Shown here one piece after another: positions 17,206-28,072 of a stretch of 64,000 nucleotides of DNA. Both the position numbers and the translations under genes were made by a program. The stretch lies in assembly GCF_000307855.1 (NCBI RefSeq), contig NZ_AJLR01000039.1, positions 32,326 through 96,325 on the forward strand, read 5' to 3'. This DNA comes from Schinkia azotoformans LMG 9581. GTDB taxonomy: Bacteria > Bacillota > Bacilli > Bacillales > Bacillaceae_J. Every line of letters begins with the position of its first letter. Position 1 is the first letter of the stretch. The notes under the pieces were generated by a model, which was not told the DNA's origin, searched no databases, and saw nothing but the letters and a program-made list of their open reading frames with translations.

Positions 17206-17418
17206 TTTGTTGTCCCCCCATATTATGAAAATACGTTATTACCATTATAGTATATCATCACATGGGTATGAGGAAATATTTCAGCACTATATCTAGTATT
17301 TTGAATTTTTCATTTGTGTAACAAATAGATGACAATACTTCCACTTTTTAAAATGAATGATAAAATATGACATAGGTATAGATACATAATTTCTCTTTCA
17401 GAAAGAAGTGAGCAACAA

Positions 17419-17808
17419 ATGAAATTAAAACTTGGATCGATCTTTTTTTCCATGTTTTTATTAGCGGCCTGTAGTACGGTCGATAGTGATGCACTAGCTA
17501 ATATTAATTTGGATGGCGAGGGTTATCATCTACTGTTTTTTTCTGATGAAGAAAAAATAAAGCTGGAAAACAACTATTATGATGTCTTACTCGACCTTCG
17601 CAAGAAATTTCCAAATGAAATGGCCGATGTAATTCTTGTTCAATCAACGAACAAGAATGAGAAGATTAAAAAGTTCGATGTAAGTGTCTATCCTACCTTA
17701 ATCGTAATAAAAGACGGAGAAGAAAAGACACGTATTGAAGGCAAGAAAAGTAAGAGAGAAATTATGAATCATCTTATGGATGCCATGGAGAAACAAAAAA
17801 CTAAATAG
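17419..17808 (+). CDS. slp: Slp-like small lipoprotein
   Basis: 129-residue lipoprotein with lipobox LAAC followed by a thioredoxin-like sequence (LLFFSDEEKIKLENNYYDVLLDLRKKFPNEMADVILVQ... FDVSVYPTLIVIKDGEEKTRIEGKKS), including the cis-proline loop VYPTLIV but no CxxC pair, so it is unlikely to be a redox enzyme. Position beside pdhD matches B. subtilis slp, a small peptidoglycan-associated lipoprotein; the symbol is given mainly for position and size. It is convergent with pdhD across a long hairpin. Confidence 0.65.
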   Translation: MKLKLGSIFFSMFLLAACSTVDSDALANINLDGEGYHLLFFSDEEKIKLENNYYDVLLDLRKKFPNEMADVILVQSTNKNEKIKKFDVSVYPTLIVIKDGEEKTRIEGKKSKREIMNHLMDAMEKQKTK

Positions 17809-17835
17809 AAAATTACTTTTCTGCGTGCCAAAAAA

Positions 17836-17922
17836 GGGCTGTTTCAAAAGTATCACTCACCACATAATACCTAGTGGTATTTCGTGCATGATACTTCTGA
17901 GACAGCTCCTTCTTTTTATTTA
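17836..17922. terminator. Long terminator between slp and pdhD
   Basis: About 20 bp outer stem (GGGCTGTTTCA... / TGAGACAGCTCC) with a nested ATACC/GGTAT hairpin. T-runs flank both ends, so it can serve slp (+) and the pdh operon (-). Confidence 0.82.
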
Positions 17923-17927
17923 TTCTA

Positions 17928-17991
17928 TTGTCCAGCTCCAGCATCCAGCGACTCGTAAACTTCGCTTAACGGATGCTTCCGCTTTTCTATT
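17928..17991 (-). repeat. Dispersed 3'-end element copy 2 (short form)
   Basis: Minus strand: starts with ATAGAAAAGCGGAAGC at the pdhD stop codon and ends in GCTGGAGCTGGACAA. Arms AGCATCC and GGATGCT, with inner AGCGA / TCGCT, can form one long stem. The pdhD stop TAG is the first TAG of the element. Confidence 0.82.
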
Positions 17992-19399
17992 TTACAATAT
18001 GAATCGGGCTTCCAATGGCGACTTCAGCGGCCTCCATTGTAATTTCCCCCAATGTTGGATGAGCATGAATCGTTAACGCAATATCTTCTGCGGTCATTCC
18101 AGACTCTATCGCCAGTCCTAACTCAGCAATCATATCTGATGCATTAGGTCCAACAATTTGTGCTCCAATCACTAAACCATCCTCTTTACGGGTAACAAGT
18201 TTCATAAACCCATCAGATTCATTTAATGCCAACGCACGCCCATTTGCAGCAAACGGGAATTTAGCTGCGGTCACATCAATGCCTTCATCCTTTGCTTGTT
18301 TTTCAAAATACCCTACTGTCGCACACTCTGGATCTGAGAATACAACGGCAGGAATAGCCTGATAATCAATTTCTGATGGATGCCCTGCAATTGCTTCAGC
18401 TGCAATTTTCCCTTCATAAGATGCCTTATGCGCCAGTTGAGGGCCTTCGACGATATCGCCAATTGCGTAAATATTGTTGACAGATGTTCGACATTGCTTA
18501 TCGATTTTTATTAGTCCGCGGTCTGTCATCTCAATTCCTACACCTTCTAAACCAATCTCCACAGTGTTTGGCTTACGTCCGACTGTTACAAGCAGATAAT
18601 CTCCCTCAACCGTTTTTGCTTCACCATTCACTTCGAAAGTAACCTTCACACCAGTCTCTGATTCTTCCACGCCTTTTGCTAAGGCCTTCGTATAGATTTC
18701 TACAGTACCTTTATTTTTAAGCCGTTTTTTCACAACGGATATCATTTGTTTTTCGAAACCATTTAGAATATCTTCCATACCTTCGATAATGGTAATCTCA
18801 CTGCCGAAATTTGCGTAGGCTGTACCAAGTTCAATTCCAATCACGCCGCCACCGATGATGATCAATTTCTTTGGTATTTCCGGTAATGATAATGCACCAG
18901 TGGAGTCGAGCACACGTTTCGTAAATTTAAAAGCAGGAAGCTCGATCGGTCTTGAACCAGTTGCAATAATTGCATTTTTAAATTTATAGGTTTGTGCGGA
19001 TTTTTCGCTCATCACACGTACGGTGTTGCTATCAACGAAATAAGCCTCACCACTAGCTATTTCGACTTTATTTCCTTTTAATAATGCCCCGACACCACCG
19101 GTAAGCTTATTCACAACACTTGCTTTCCATTCCTGAACCTTTGTAAAATCAACCGTAACATTTTCTGCATGAATACCAATGTCTCCAGAATGTTTTGCGG
19201 TTTCATAACGATGTCCTGCTGAGATAAGAGCTTTTGAAGGTATACAACCTACATTTAAACAAACTCCACCTAGATTTCCTTTTTCAACAATCGTTACCTT
19301 TTGTCCGAGTTGTGCTGCTCTTATGGCAGCTACATATCCACCGGGGCCTGCTCCAACGACAATAGTATCAGTTTCAATCGGAAAATCTCCTACAACCAT
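17987..19399 (-). CDS. pdhD: Dihydrolipoyl dehydrogenase (E3)
   Basis: 470-residue FAD/NAD-dependent E3 of the pyruvate dehydrogenase complex; it reoxidises dihydrolipoamide and passes electrons to NAD+. FAD motif [19 protein letters not shown], redox-active disulfide [16 protein letters not shown] motif [13 protein letters not shown], and the dimer-interface catalytic [11 protein letters not shown] 19399 follows GGAGG. Last gene of pdhABCD, 3 nt from pdhC; E3 may also serve 2-oxo acid complexes encoded elsewhere. Confidence 0.97.
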   Translation of the reverse strand: MVVGDFPIETDTIVVGAGPGGYVAAIRAAQLGQKVTIVEKGNLGGVCLNVGCIPSKALISAGHRYETAKHSGDIGIHAENVTVDFTKVQEWKASVVNKLTGGVGALLKGNKVEIASGEAYFVDSNTVRVMSEKSAQTYKFKNAIIATGSRPIELPAFKFTKRVLDSTGALSLPEIPKKLIIIGGGVIGIELGTAYANFGSEITIIEGMEDILNGFEKQMISVVKKRLKNKGTVEIYTKALAKGVEESETGVKVTFEVNGEAKTVEGDYLLVTVGRKPNTVEIGLEGVGIEMTDRGLIKIDKQCRTSVNNIYAIGDIVEGPQLAHKASYEGKIAAEAIAGHPSEIDYQAIPAVVFSDPECATVGYFEKQAKDEGIDVTAAKFPFAANGRALALNESDGFMKLVTRKEDGLVIGAQIVGPNASDMIAELGLAIESGMTAEDIALTIHAHPTLGEITMEAAEVAIGSPIHIVK

Positions 19400-19402
19400 T
19401 TT

Positions 19403-20692
19403 TTAAGCCTCCATTATTAATAATTGTGGATCATGTAATAATCGTTTAATATGGTTTAACGCATTTTGTGCTGTTGCTCCATCAATCATTCGGTGGTCAA
19501 AGCTTAAGGAAAGGGCGAGTACCGGTGCAACAACTATTTCACCATTACGAACGACCGGTTTCTCGGCAATCCGGCCAATTCCTAAAATCGCCACTTCCGG
19601 ATAATTAATTACAGGAGTAAACCACTGACCACCGGCAGATCCAATGTTTGAAATTGTGCATGATCCACCCTTCATTTCATCCGGTGCCAGTTTTCCATCA
19701 CGTGCTTTTGTTGCAAGTTCGTTAATTTCATTTGAAATCGTAAAAATTGATTTTCTATCTGCATCCTTTACAACAGGTACTAATAAACCTTTGTCTGTAT
19801 CAGCTGCAATGCCGATATTATAGTAATGTTTGCGAACAATTTCCTGTGCCTCGTCATCAATTGATGAATTTAAGTCAGGATACTCTCTTAATGCAGATAC
19901 TAGCGCTTTTACAACATAAGGCAAATAGGTCAGTTTGATGCCTTTTTCCCCGGCCACTGCTTTAAATTTCTTTCTGTGCGCAACTAGATCTGTAACATCG
20001 ACTTCGTCCATTAATGTAACATGTGGTGCAGTATGTTTTGAATTAACCATTGCCTTAGCAATTGCTTTCCTAATTCCACTCATTTTTTCGCGTGTTTCAG
20101 GGTAGTAACCACTTGGAGCAGCCAAAGTTGTAACGGTTTCCTGTCCAACCTTTTCGTCCTTCACACTAGTTTCAGCAGCACCTACAGGTGCACCACCGGA
20201 CATGAAGCGTTCAATATCCTCTTTTAATACCCGACCATTTTCACCAGATCCCGTTACTTCCGAAATATTTACGCCTTTTTCACGTGCATATTTCCTCACT
20301 GATGGCATCGCAATCACTCGTTTATTTGAAGCGGTGGCCTCTGGAGCTTGCGGTGCAGTTTGCGGACTTTCTTTGTTCTCTTCAGCTGTCACTACTTTTT
20401 CTTCAACAGCAGCAGGTGCTTCAGTTTCAGCTCCCGCTTCTCCGCCTTCATGTCCTTCGGCATCAATAGTTACAATCGTGTCCCCTACAACAGCTACCGT
20501 TCCTTCCGACACCTTAACTTCCAACACGGTGCCATCTACTGGAGACGGGATTTCAACAACAGCCTTGTCATTTTGGACTTCACATAGAATATCATCTTCT
20601 TTTACCTTATCTCCAGGCTTTACAAACCATTTGACGATTTCGCCTTCATGGATCCCTTCACCAATATCTGGTAGTTTGAATGAAAACGCCAC
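19403..20692 (-). CDS. pdhC: Dihydrolipoyllysine acetyltransferase (E2)
   Basis: 429 residues: one N-terminal lipoyl domain with the modified Lys43 in QNDKAVVEI, an Ala/Glu/Pro-rich linker, the E3/E1-binding domain ([32 protein letters not shown]) and the catalytic acyltransferase core ending with SFDHRMIDG, whose His is the active-site residue. E2 forms the core of the complex and transfers acetyl to CoA. ATG 20692 follows AAGGAGGG. Spaced 13 nt from pdhB; co-transcribed. Confidence 0.97.
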   Translation of the reverse strand: MAFSFKLPDIGEGIHEGEIVKWFVKPGDKVKEDDILCEVQNDKAVVEIPSPVDGTVLEVKVSEGTVAVVGDTIVTIDAEGHEGGEAGAETEAPAAVEEKVVTAEENKESPQTAPQAPEATASNKRVIAMPSVRKYAREKGVNISEVTGSGENGRVLKEDIERFMSGGAPVGAAETSVKDEKVGQETVTTLAAPSGYYPETREKMSGIRKAIAKAMVNSKHTAPHVTLMDEVDVTDLVAHRKKFKAVAGEKGIKLTYLPYVVKALVSALREYPDLNSSIDDEAQEIVRKHYYNIGIAADTDKGLLVPVVKDADRKSIFTISNEINELATKARDGKLAPDEMKGGSCTISNIGSAGGQWFTPVINYPEVAILGIGRIAEKPVVRNGEIVVAPVLALSLSFDHRMIDGATAQNALNHIKRLLHDPQLLIMEA

Positions 20693-20705
20693 AAATTTTC
20701 CCTCC

Positions 20706-21683
20706 TTAAAAATTGAGAACGACTTTTACTTTTTCAATAATATCTGTGTAATTTGGCAGCCAGACATCCTCTGCCATTGAAAATGGAAATACAGTATCAG
20801 GAGCCGTTACACGTAATACTGGTGCCTCTAAATCTAAAATTGCACGTTCAGTGATCTCCGCAACCACATTTGCGGCTACACCTGCCTGTTTTTGTGCTTC
20901 TTGAACAACAATGGCCCGATTCGTTTTCTTTACGGATTCAATGATAGTATCGATATCAATTGGACTAATCGTTCTTAAATCTATAACTTCAATACTAATG
21001 CCCTCTTTGGCCAACTCATCAGCAGCCTTTAAGGAAGAATGTACCATAGCGCCGTACGTAACAATTGTAAGATCTTTTCCTTCCCTTTTAACAGCAGCTT
21101 TTCCAAGTGGAATCGTGTATTCCTCTTCAGGTACCTCCTCACGAAATGAGCGATAAAGCTTCATATGCTCCAAGAAAATAACAGGATCATTATCACGAAT
21201 TGCCGATATTAATAATCCTTTTGCATCGTAAGGGGTGGACGGGATCACCACTTTTAAACCAGGCTGTTGCGCTAATAAGCCTTCCAGACTATCAGCATGG
21301 AGTTCCGGTGTTTTAACCCCCCCACCGAACGGGGAGCGAACTGTAATTGGTGCTTTAAATGTTCCACCAGAACGATAACGCATCCTTGCCATCTGTCCAC
21401 TTAAAGAATCCATCACCTCATATACAAAGCCAAAAAATTGAATTTCCGGCACAGGTCGAAAGCCCTCAAGCGCAAGACCAATGGCAAGGCCTCCAATCGC
21501 GGATTCAGCGAGTGGGGTATCAAAGACACGATCCTCCCCAAATTCTTGCTGCAAGCCCTCTGTCGCCCGGAAGACTCCACCATTTACGCCAACATCTTCA
21601 CCGAAGATAAGAACGTTAGGATCGTTTTTCAATTCAGTTCTCATCGCATTAGTGATTGCTTGAATCATTGTCATTTGAGCCAT
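20706..21683 (-). CDS. pdhB: Pyruvate dehydrogenase E1 beta subunit
   Basis: 325-residue transketolase-like beta subunit, forming the alpha2beta2 E1 with PdhA. Typical segments: [63 protein letters not shown] and the C-terminal domain with [22 protein letters not shown] 21683 is 3 nt after the pdhA stop, with a GGAG-type site inside the pdhA end. Length and order match B. subtilis pdhB. Confidence 0.97.
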   Translation of the reverse strand: MAQMTMIQAITNAMRTELKNDPNVLIFGEDVGVNGGVFRATEGLQQEFGEDRVFDTPLAESAIGGLAIGLALEGFRPVPEIQFFGFVYEVMDSLSGQMARMRYRSGGTFKAPITVRSPFGGGVKTPELHADSLEGLLAQQPGLKVVIPSTPYDAKGLLISAIRDNDPVIFLEHMKLYRSFREEVPEEEYTIPLGKAAVKREGKDLTIVTYGAMVHSSLKAADELAKEGISIEVIDLRTISPIDIDTIIESVKKTNRAIVVQEAQKQAGVAANVVAEITERAILDLEAPVLRVTAPDTVFPFSMAEDVWLPNYTDIIEKVKVVLNF

Positions 21684-21686
21684 TGA

Positions 21687-23130
<1,444 letters not shown>

Positions 23131-23168
23131 GCCTACTCGAAAGTGAACGGCACTTTCCAAGTAGACTT
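23131..23168 (-). terminator. Terminator of ykyA
   Basis: Minus strand AAGTCTACTTGGAAAGTG / CACTTTCGAGTAGGCTT stem followed by a T-run (23130-23124). Confidence 0.85.
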
Positions 23169-23178
23169 TATCAATGAG

Positions 23179-23841
23179 TTATTTTGCTGTATCATCAAAT
23201 ACAACATTCAAATCTGCAGCAAGATAAAACTCCTTTTTCTTTTTATTGTATGTATCTGTCAATTCGTTAAACCTTTCATTTTCCTTCACAACGTTATCAT
23301 ACATCTCATTAATTTTTTTGACCTGCATTTCGAGCTGTTCTAATGTCAGTTCTTCTTTTTGGAACATTTCATATAATTCACGGTCCAACGCAATTGCGTT
23401 TTTATAATTTTTATAAAGCTTGTCATAAGATTCATAACGTTGATTCATAACCTTTAATAAATCTTCAGCAATGGTCTTCATTTTTTCATCTTTAAGTTTA
23501 CCAACTTTTGATTCAGTTAATAAAAACTCTTTTTTAGATGATTCGATACTTTCTTTTTCTTTTTCAATCCTTGATTCACGCTCATTAACAACTTCTATAG
23601 CCTCTTGGGATAACCCTTTGATTTGTTCGAATTCAGACATCCCCAGCTTAATGATTTTTTCATATATTGTTTGTTCCTTCTTTTCAAGTTCAACGAGTGG
23701 CTGTTGTTGCTTTTCAAAATTGGCTTCCAATCCTACCGCATTTTCTAAATGGGTAAATATTTCTTCTTCAGCTGACATGCCGCAACCGGATAATAACGCA
23801 ATACATGCGATTACAAATAAAAAGTTCTTCATTAAGTACAA
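23179..23841 (-). CDS. ykyA: YkyA-family coiled-coil lipoprotein
   Basis: 220-residue lipoprotein: signal peptide with lipobox LSGC, then a long charged coiled-coil (EANFEKQQQPLVELEKKEQTI onward) and a C-terminal FYLAADLNVVFDD. Described as a putative cell-wall-binding lipoprotein; function unknown. The TTG at 23841 is kept as start because AAGGAGG lies 9 nt upstream, while the ATG at 23832 is 18 nt away. Position between def and pdhA matches B. subtilis. Confidence 0.85.
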   Translation of the reverse strand: MYLMKNFLFVIACIALLSGCGMSAEEEIFTHLENAVGLEANFEKQQQPLVELEKKEQTIYEKIIKLGMSEFEQIKGLSQEAIEVVNERESRIEKEKESIESSKKEFLLTESKVGKLKDEKMKTIAEDLLKVMNQRYESYDKLYKNYKNAIALDRELYEMFQKEELTLEQLEMQVKKINEMYDNVVKENERFNELTDTYNKKKKEFYLAADLNVVFDDTAK

Positions 23842-24040
23842 TGGCTTGCTCCTCCTTGTCTCAAAGTATTATTATAAGTTCTTGTGTTTCGAATGACAAC
23901 CTGAATACTGTAATTTCCCATCATTATTTATTTAATTCTATAGTATGCGCTTGTCCAATTAAATAGTCTTTTTTCTAAAAGGAAAAAATGTGCTAAACTA
24001 AATTTACTTATCAAAAGGGAAACATAGGAGGAGACCATAA

Positions 24041-24592
24041 TTGATTACTATGGATGATATTGTCCGCGAAGGACATCCGACATTGCGAGAAAAAGCAGCA
24101 GATGTTGTTTTGCCAGCATCAACGGAAGATAAAGAAACCCTAACAAAAATGATAGAATTTGTTATTAATAGCCAAGATCCCGAAATTTCCGCAAAATATG
24201 GACTGCGTCCAGGAATCGGGCTTGCGGCACCGCAACTTGGAATTCCTAAAAGAATGATAGCTGTTCACGTTACTGATGATAATGATGAGTTATATAGCTA
24301 TGCTTTATTTAATCCCAAAATTGTCAGTCACTCAACTCAAAAAAGTTATTTAGCCGGCGGTGAAGGATGTTTATCTGTTGACCGCGAAGTGCCTGGGTTT
24401 GTCCCAAGATATGCAAAAATTACAGTGAAAGCTGTTGATTTAGAAGGCAAAGAAGTCAAAATCCGTTTAAAAGGATTGCCAGCCATCGTTTTTCAACATG
24501 AGATTGATCATTTAAACGGAATTATGTTTTATGACCACATTAATCAAGATGATCCATTCCAAAAACTAGAAGATGCGATTGTTATCGAATAA
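24041..24592 (+). CDS. def: Peptide deformylase
   Basis: Fe/Zn metalloenzyme that removes the N-formyl group from new proteins. 183 residues, long type-2 form typical of Bacillus DefB. Motif 1 GIGLAAPQ (58-65), motif 2 EGCLS with metal Cys110, motif 3 QHEIDH with His153, Glu154 and His157. TTG 24041 follows AGGAGG by 9 nt and gives the MITM start known for Bacillus. Divergent from ykyA. Confidence 0.96.
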   Translation: MITMDDIVREGHPTLREKAADVVLPASTEDKETLTKMIEFVINSQDPEISAKYGLRPGIGLAAPQLGIPKRMIAVHVTDDNDELYSYALFNPKIVSHSTQKSYLAGGEGCLSVDREVPGFVPRYAKITVKAVDLEGKEVKIRLKGLPAIVFQHEIDHLNGIMFYDHINQDDPFQKLEDAIVIE

Positions 24593-24614
24593 GTAAGTAA
24601 ATAATACATGAAAT

Positions 24615-24653
24615 TGCAAAAAAGGCTGGCGTTTTTTATGTCGGCCTTTTTGC
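24615..24653 (+). terminator. Terminator of def
   Basis: AAAAAGGCTG / CGGCCTTTTT stem, G-U pair included, with a 13-nt loop. Confidence 0.82.
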
Positions 24654-24756
24654 TATGTCGTTTCCATTAACCCCCATGAAACAAAAAAAGGATAATACAC
24701 ATAATAAGATCAAATAAAAAACAGTATAAAAATCATGAGAACGGAGATGAATGTAT

Positions 24757-24828
24757 ATGTTCAAGCGATTAAAAGAAAGAATTAGAGCACATATGAAGGA
24801 TTTATTTGGTCGAAAAACGATAGCATAA
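24757..24828 (+). CDS. Possible cationic micropeptide, 23 residues
   Basis: Reads MFKRLKERIRAHMKDLFGRK and ends TIA. Strongly basic and amphipathic as a helix. CGGAG lies 10 nt upstream of ATG 24757 (an in-frame ATG at 24751 is 4 nt away). No terminator follows. It sits in the 370-nt gap between def and rpoY. No known family was recognised; it could be a chance frame. Confidence 0.4.
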   Translation: MFKRLKERIRAHMKDLFGRKTIA

Positions 24829-24893
24829 CCTTATTTCAAAGAAATGTTTTGGATCGAAAACCTATACCAAAGATAAGCTTTTGTAGAAAAAAA

Positions 24894-24922
24894 ATGAAAA
24901 AGATTTAAATTTCCGCTATAAT
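24894..24922 (+). promoter_or_regulatory. Probable promoter of rpoY-rnjA
   Basis: Consensus TATAAT at 24917-24922 with a weak ATGAAA -35 at 24894-24899 (17-nt spacer). Confidence 0.55.
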
Positions 24923-24966
24923 GAACAAAGATAATTATTTGGAAAAGGCAAGGAGAGATTGTTAGG

Positions 24967-25176
24967 ATGATTTATAAAGTATTTTTTCAAGAGATAAAAA
25001 CTGAAGTACCCGTTCGAGAACGTACAAAAACTATTTATGTAGAAGCAGAATCTGAAAGAGATGTACGGACTAAATTAGCGGAAAAAAAATATAATATTGA
25101 ATTTATTCAAAAGCTTGATGAAGCTCATCTTGAGTATGAAAAGCGATCCGAAAACTTTGTATTGGAGAATGTATAG
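24967..25176 (+). CDS. rpoY: RNA polymerase epsilon subunit RpoY
   Basis: 69-residue protein of the YkzG/RpoY family (DUF1447), a small accessory subunit bound to Firmicute RNA polymerase. Sequence [20 protein letters not shown] and the following [16 protein letters not shown] are typical. AAGGAGAG lies about 9 nt before ATG 24967. It ends 3 nt before rnjA and is co-transcribed with it, the conserved arrangement. Confidence 0.94.
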   Translation: MIYKVFFQEIKTEVPVRERTKTIYVEAESERDVRTKLAEKKYNIEFIQKLDEAHLEYEKRSENFVLENV

Positions 25177-25179
25177 GTT

Positions 25180-26847
25180 ATGAAATTTTTAAAAGAAGAT
25201 CAAGTTGCAGTATTTGCTTTAGGTGGGATGGGTGAAATTGGAAAAAATACGTATGCCATTCAATATAAGGATGAAATCATCGTTATTGACGCCGGTATTA
25301 AATTCCCTGAGGACGAGCTGTTAGGGATTGACTATGTAATCCCGGACTATACGTATTTAGTCAAAAATGAAGACAAGATTAAAGGTGTTTTTATAACACA
25401 CGGACATGAAGACCACATCGGGGGAATACCTTATTTACTCCGTCAATTAAATGTACCTATTTATGGCGGCAAGCTCGCTTTAGGTTTAATTAAAAACAAA
25501 TTGGAAGAGCATGGGTTGTTACGTCAGGCAAAATTAATCGATATTAAAGAGGATGATGTGATAAAATTCCAACATTTATCTGTTGGATTTTATCGAACTA
25601 CCCATAGTATCCCTGATGCCTATGGAATTGTTGTAAATACTCCACAAGGCAATATTGTTCATACCGGTGATTTTAAATTTGATTTCACCCCTGTTGGTGA
25701 ACCGGCAAATTTAACAAAAATGGCTGAAATCGGAAAAGAGGGTGTTCTCTGCCTTCTTTCAGATAGTACAAACAGTGAAATCCCTGATTTTACAATGTCT
25801 GAAAGACGTGTTGGCGAGAGCATTCATGAAATCTTCCGTAAAGTAGATGGGCGAATTATTTTTGCGACATTTGCATCCAATATTCATCGCCTCCAACAAG
25901 TAGTCGAAGCTGCTGTAAAAAACAATCGAAAAGTCGTTGTTTTTGGACGGAGTATGGAAGCAGCAATCCAAATTGGACTTGATTTAGGCTATATTAAGGC
26001 TCCCAAAGATACTTTCATCGAGGCTTCGCAAATTAATCGATTGCCTAGTAATCAGGTCACAATCCTTTGTACAGGCAGTCAGGGGGAACCAATGGCGGCA
26101 CTTTCACGTATCGCCAATGGAACCCATCGTCAAATACAAATCAATCCAGGGGATACAGTAGTCTTTTCATCATCACCAATACCTGGTAATACTATCAGTG
26201 TCAGCCGGGTCATTAATAGTCTATATCGTGCCGGTGCAGAAGTCATTTATGGTCCATTAAGCGATATCCATACGTCAGGACATGGCGGACAGCAGGAACA
26301 GAAACTAATGCTTCGCTTAATGAAACCGAAGTTTTTCATGCCTATTCACGGTGAATACCGGATGCTTAAAATGCATACGAAGCTTGCGATTGATTGCGGT
26401 GTGCTTCCTGAGAACAATTTTATTATGGATAACGGTGATGTTCTTGCATTAACAAGTAAAGAAGCCTCTGTTGCTGGAAAAATTACGTCTGGATCGGTTT
26501 ATGTAGATGGCAACGGTGTCGGTGATATCGGAAATATCGTATTACGTGACCGCCGCATTTTATCCGAAGAAGGTTTAGTCATCGTAGTCGTAAGTATTGA
26601 TATGAAGGAATTTAAAATTATGGCTGGGCCGGATTTAATTTCAAGAGGTTTTGTTTATATGAGAGAGTCCAGCGATCTTATAAATGATGCGCAAGGCTTA
26701 ATTGCTAAACATCTTGAAAAAATTATGGAACGTAAAACAACACAATGGTCGGAAATTAAAAATGAAATCACAGACGTTTTAGGACCATTTTTATATGAAA
26801 AAACAAAACGCAAACCAATGATACTACCAATTATCATGGAAATTTAA
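25180..26847 (+). CDS. rnjA: Ribonuclease J1
   Basis: 555-residue metallo-beta-lactamase/beta-CASP ribonuclease with 5'-3' exo- and endonuclease activity, central to mRNA decay in Bacillus. Catalytic motif HGHEDH gives His74, His76, Asp78 and His79, the same numbering as B. subtilis RNase J1. beta-CASP motifs include [20 protein letters not shown] and [17 protein letters not shown]. The C-terminal domain is complete. Its stop codon is followed at once by repeat copy 3. SR1P, encoded in this window, acts on the GapA-RNase J1 interaction in B. subtilis. Confidence 0.97.
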   Translation: MKFLKEDQVAVFALGGMGEIGKNTYAIQYKDEIIVIDAGIKFPEDELLGIDYVIPDYTYLVKNEDKIKGVFITHGHEDHIGGIPYLLRQLNVPIYGGKLALGLIKNKLEEHGLLRQAKLIDIKEDDVIKFQHLSVGFYRTTHSIPDAYGIVVNTPQGNIVHTGDFKFDFTPVGEPANLTKMAEIGKEGVLCLLSDSTNSEIPDFTMSERRVGESIHEIFRKVDGRIIFATFASNIHRLQQVVEAAVKNNRKVVVFGRSMEAAIQIGLDLGYIKAPKDTFIEASQINRLPSNQVTILCTGSQGEPMAALSRIANGTHRQIQINPGDTVVFSSSPIPGNTISVSRVINSLYRAGAEVIYGPLSDIHTSGHGGQQEQKLMLRLMKPKFFMPIHGEYRMLKMHTKLAIDCGVLPENNFIMDNGDVLALTSKEASVAGKITSGSVYVDGNGVGDIGNIVLRDRRILSEEGLVIVVVSIDMKEFKIMAGPDLISRGFVYMRESSDLINDAQGLIAKHLEKIMERKTTQWSEIKNEITDVLGPFLYEKTKRKPMILPIIMEI

Positions 26848-26977
26848 ATAGAAAAGCGGAAGCATCCGTTAAGCGACGAATAAGACTTGCGCACATCGAC
26901 TGAGATAAAGGATATCCGGCGATGTGCAGCGTGAAACCTCTCTTATTGACTTAGTCGCTGGATGCTGGAGCTAGACA
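26848..26977 (+). repeat. Dispersed 3'-end element copy 3 (long form)
   Basis: Starts ATAGAAAAGCGGAAGC directly after the rnjA stop codon and ends GGAGCTAGACA. Arms AGCATCC and GGATGCT frame it; an inner hairpin GCACATCG...CGATGTGC contains the core shared with copy 1. Confidence 0.85.
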
Positions 26978-27001
26978 AAAACCGCCTTTAGGCGGTTTTT
27001 T
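26977..27001. terminator. Bidirectional terminator (rnjA / ktrC)
   Basis: AAAAACCGCC-TTTA-GGCGGTTTTT; the ktrC stop lies at its right edge. Confidence 0.9.
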
Positions 27002-27666
27002 TATGCATGATCCAATATACTTTTTCCAAATCTATCAATATCTCTATCAGCACCGATCACAATTAAAATATCGCCCTCTTGGATGATTTCTTTTGCCATA
27101 GGCGATACAATAATTTGATTTTGTCTTTTTATGGCAACGACGTTACAGCCAAACTTCGCACGAACATCCATTTCAATTAAGGTTTTACCGTCCATTTTTT
27201 TGCTTGCCATTAATTCAACAATACTATGTTCATCCGACAATTCAAGATAATCCAAAACATTGGTAGAGATCATATTGTTCGCAATTCTTCTACCCATATC
27301 GCGTTCCGGATGGACAATTTCATCGGCACCGATTTTGGCAAGCACTTTTTCATGGTAATCATTCAAAGCTTTCACCGTTATTTTTTTGACTCCCAATTCC
27401 TTTAAGATCAAGGTCGTTAAAATACTTGCTTGGATATTATCACCAATCGCTACGATTACATGGTCAAAATTACGAATTCCCAAGTCTTTTAGTGTAGTTT
27501 CATCCGTAGTATCAGCCACAACAGCCTGTGAAACAATATTCGAAAATTCATGGACTCTATCTTCATCAATATCAATCGCTAACACTTCCATTCCCTCTTG
27601 GGCAAGTGTCCGGCAAATGCTCCCGCCGAAACGGCCGAGTCCAATTACGACGAATTCTTTTTTCAT
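27001..27666 (-). CDS. ktrC: Potassium uptake regulatory subunit KtrC
   Basis: 221-residue RCK protein: Rossmann RCK_N domain with GLGRFGGSICRTLAQEG and acidic IDIDEDR, then RCK_C (residues about 135-221, AKFGCNVVAIKRQNQIIVSP). It gates a KtrD/KtrB-type K+ channel at the membrane in response to ATP/ADP; in Bacillus and Staphylococcus the RCK_C domain binds c-di-AMP. The partner channel is not in the window. ATG 27666. Matches B. subtilis ykqB next to rnjA. Confidence 0.93.
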   Translation of the reverse strand: MKKEFVVIGLGRFGGSICRTLAQEGMEVLAIDIDEDRVHEFSNIVSQAVVADTTDETTLKDLGIRNFDHVIVAIGDNIQASILTTLILKELGVKKITVKALNDYHEKVLAKIGADEIVHPERDMGRRIANNMISTNVLDYLELSDEHSIVELMASKKMDGKTLIEMDVRAKFGCNVVAIKRQNQIIVSPMAKEIIQEGDILIVIGADRDIDRFGKSILDHA

Positions 27667-27725
27667 TTCTATTCCTCCATATTATCGTTCGTTCCTGTAC
27701 ACATCATTGTAGCATAATACAGAGG

Positions 27726-27756
27726 AAAAAATAAAAGGAACCTCTCTGGTTCCTTT
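27726..27756 (-). terminator. Terminator of ykuS
   Basis: Minus strand AAAGGAACC / GGTTCCTTT stem with T-run. Confidence 0.83.
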
Positions 27757-27773
27757 CTAAAAGTTATTTTATG

Positions 27774-28019
27774 TTATTGATTAATCCGATTGTCAAGCTC
27801 TTGACAAATTTGCTCCGCTGTTAGTCCACTTGCTTCAATAACCGGGCCCTTAATAACTGTGTTTGCAATTCCCATTACATTATTGTCAAGTCCTGTTACA
27901 ACGCAGGCATCACAGTCTTTAGCGTCACTTTCTTGCTTTAATTGTACCACTTGGTATCCTTTTTCTTGTAAAGCTTGTTGAACATCTGTTAAGGATTGTT
28001 CCACACCAATCTTTGCCAT
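27774..28019 (-). CDS. ykuS: YkuS, UPF0180 family protein
   Basis: 81 residues with the UPF0180 pattern: [22 protein letters not shown], then [20 protein letters not shown] and a C-terminal [17 protein letters not shown]. Function unknown; it resembles a small alpha/beta domain with a conserved Cys pair. ATG 28019 is preferred since AAGGAGGTG lies 9 nt upstream; the GTG at 28031 overlaps the site. Confidence 0.88.
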   Translation of the reverse strand: MAKIGVEQSLTDVQQALQEKGYQVVQLKQESDAKDCDACVVTGLDNNVMGIANTVIKGPVIEASGLTAEQICQELDNRINQ

Positions 28020-28072
28020 AACATCATCCACCTCCTTACCTCTACATTTTTTCCTAAAATAGAAAAGTTATA

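Noticed and set aside
20202..20780. 192-codon plus-strand frame opposite pdhC/pdhB
   Set aside because: Mirror frame of the Ala/Glu-rich linker of E2, Ser/Thr-rich and without start signals.
24590..24966. Possible riboswitch or regulatory RNA between def and rpoY
   Set aside because: Apart from the def terminator and a weak promoter no conserved core was recognised.
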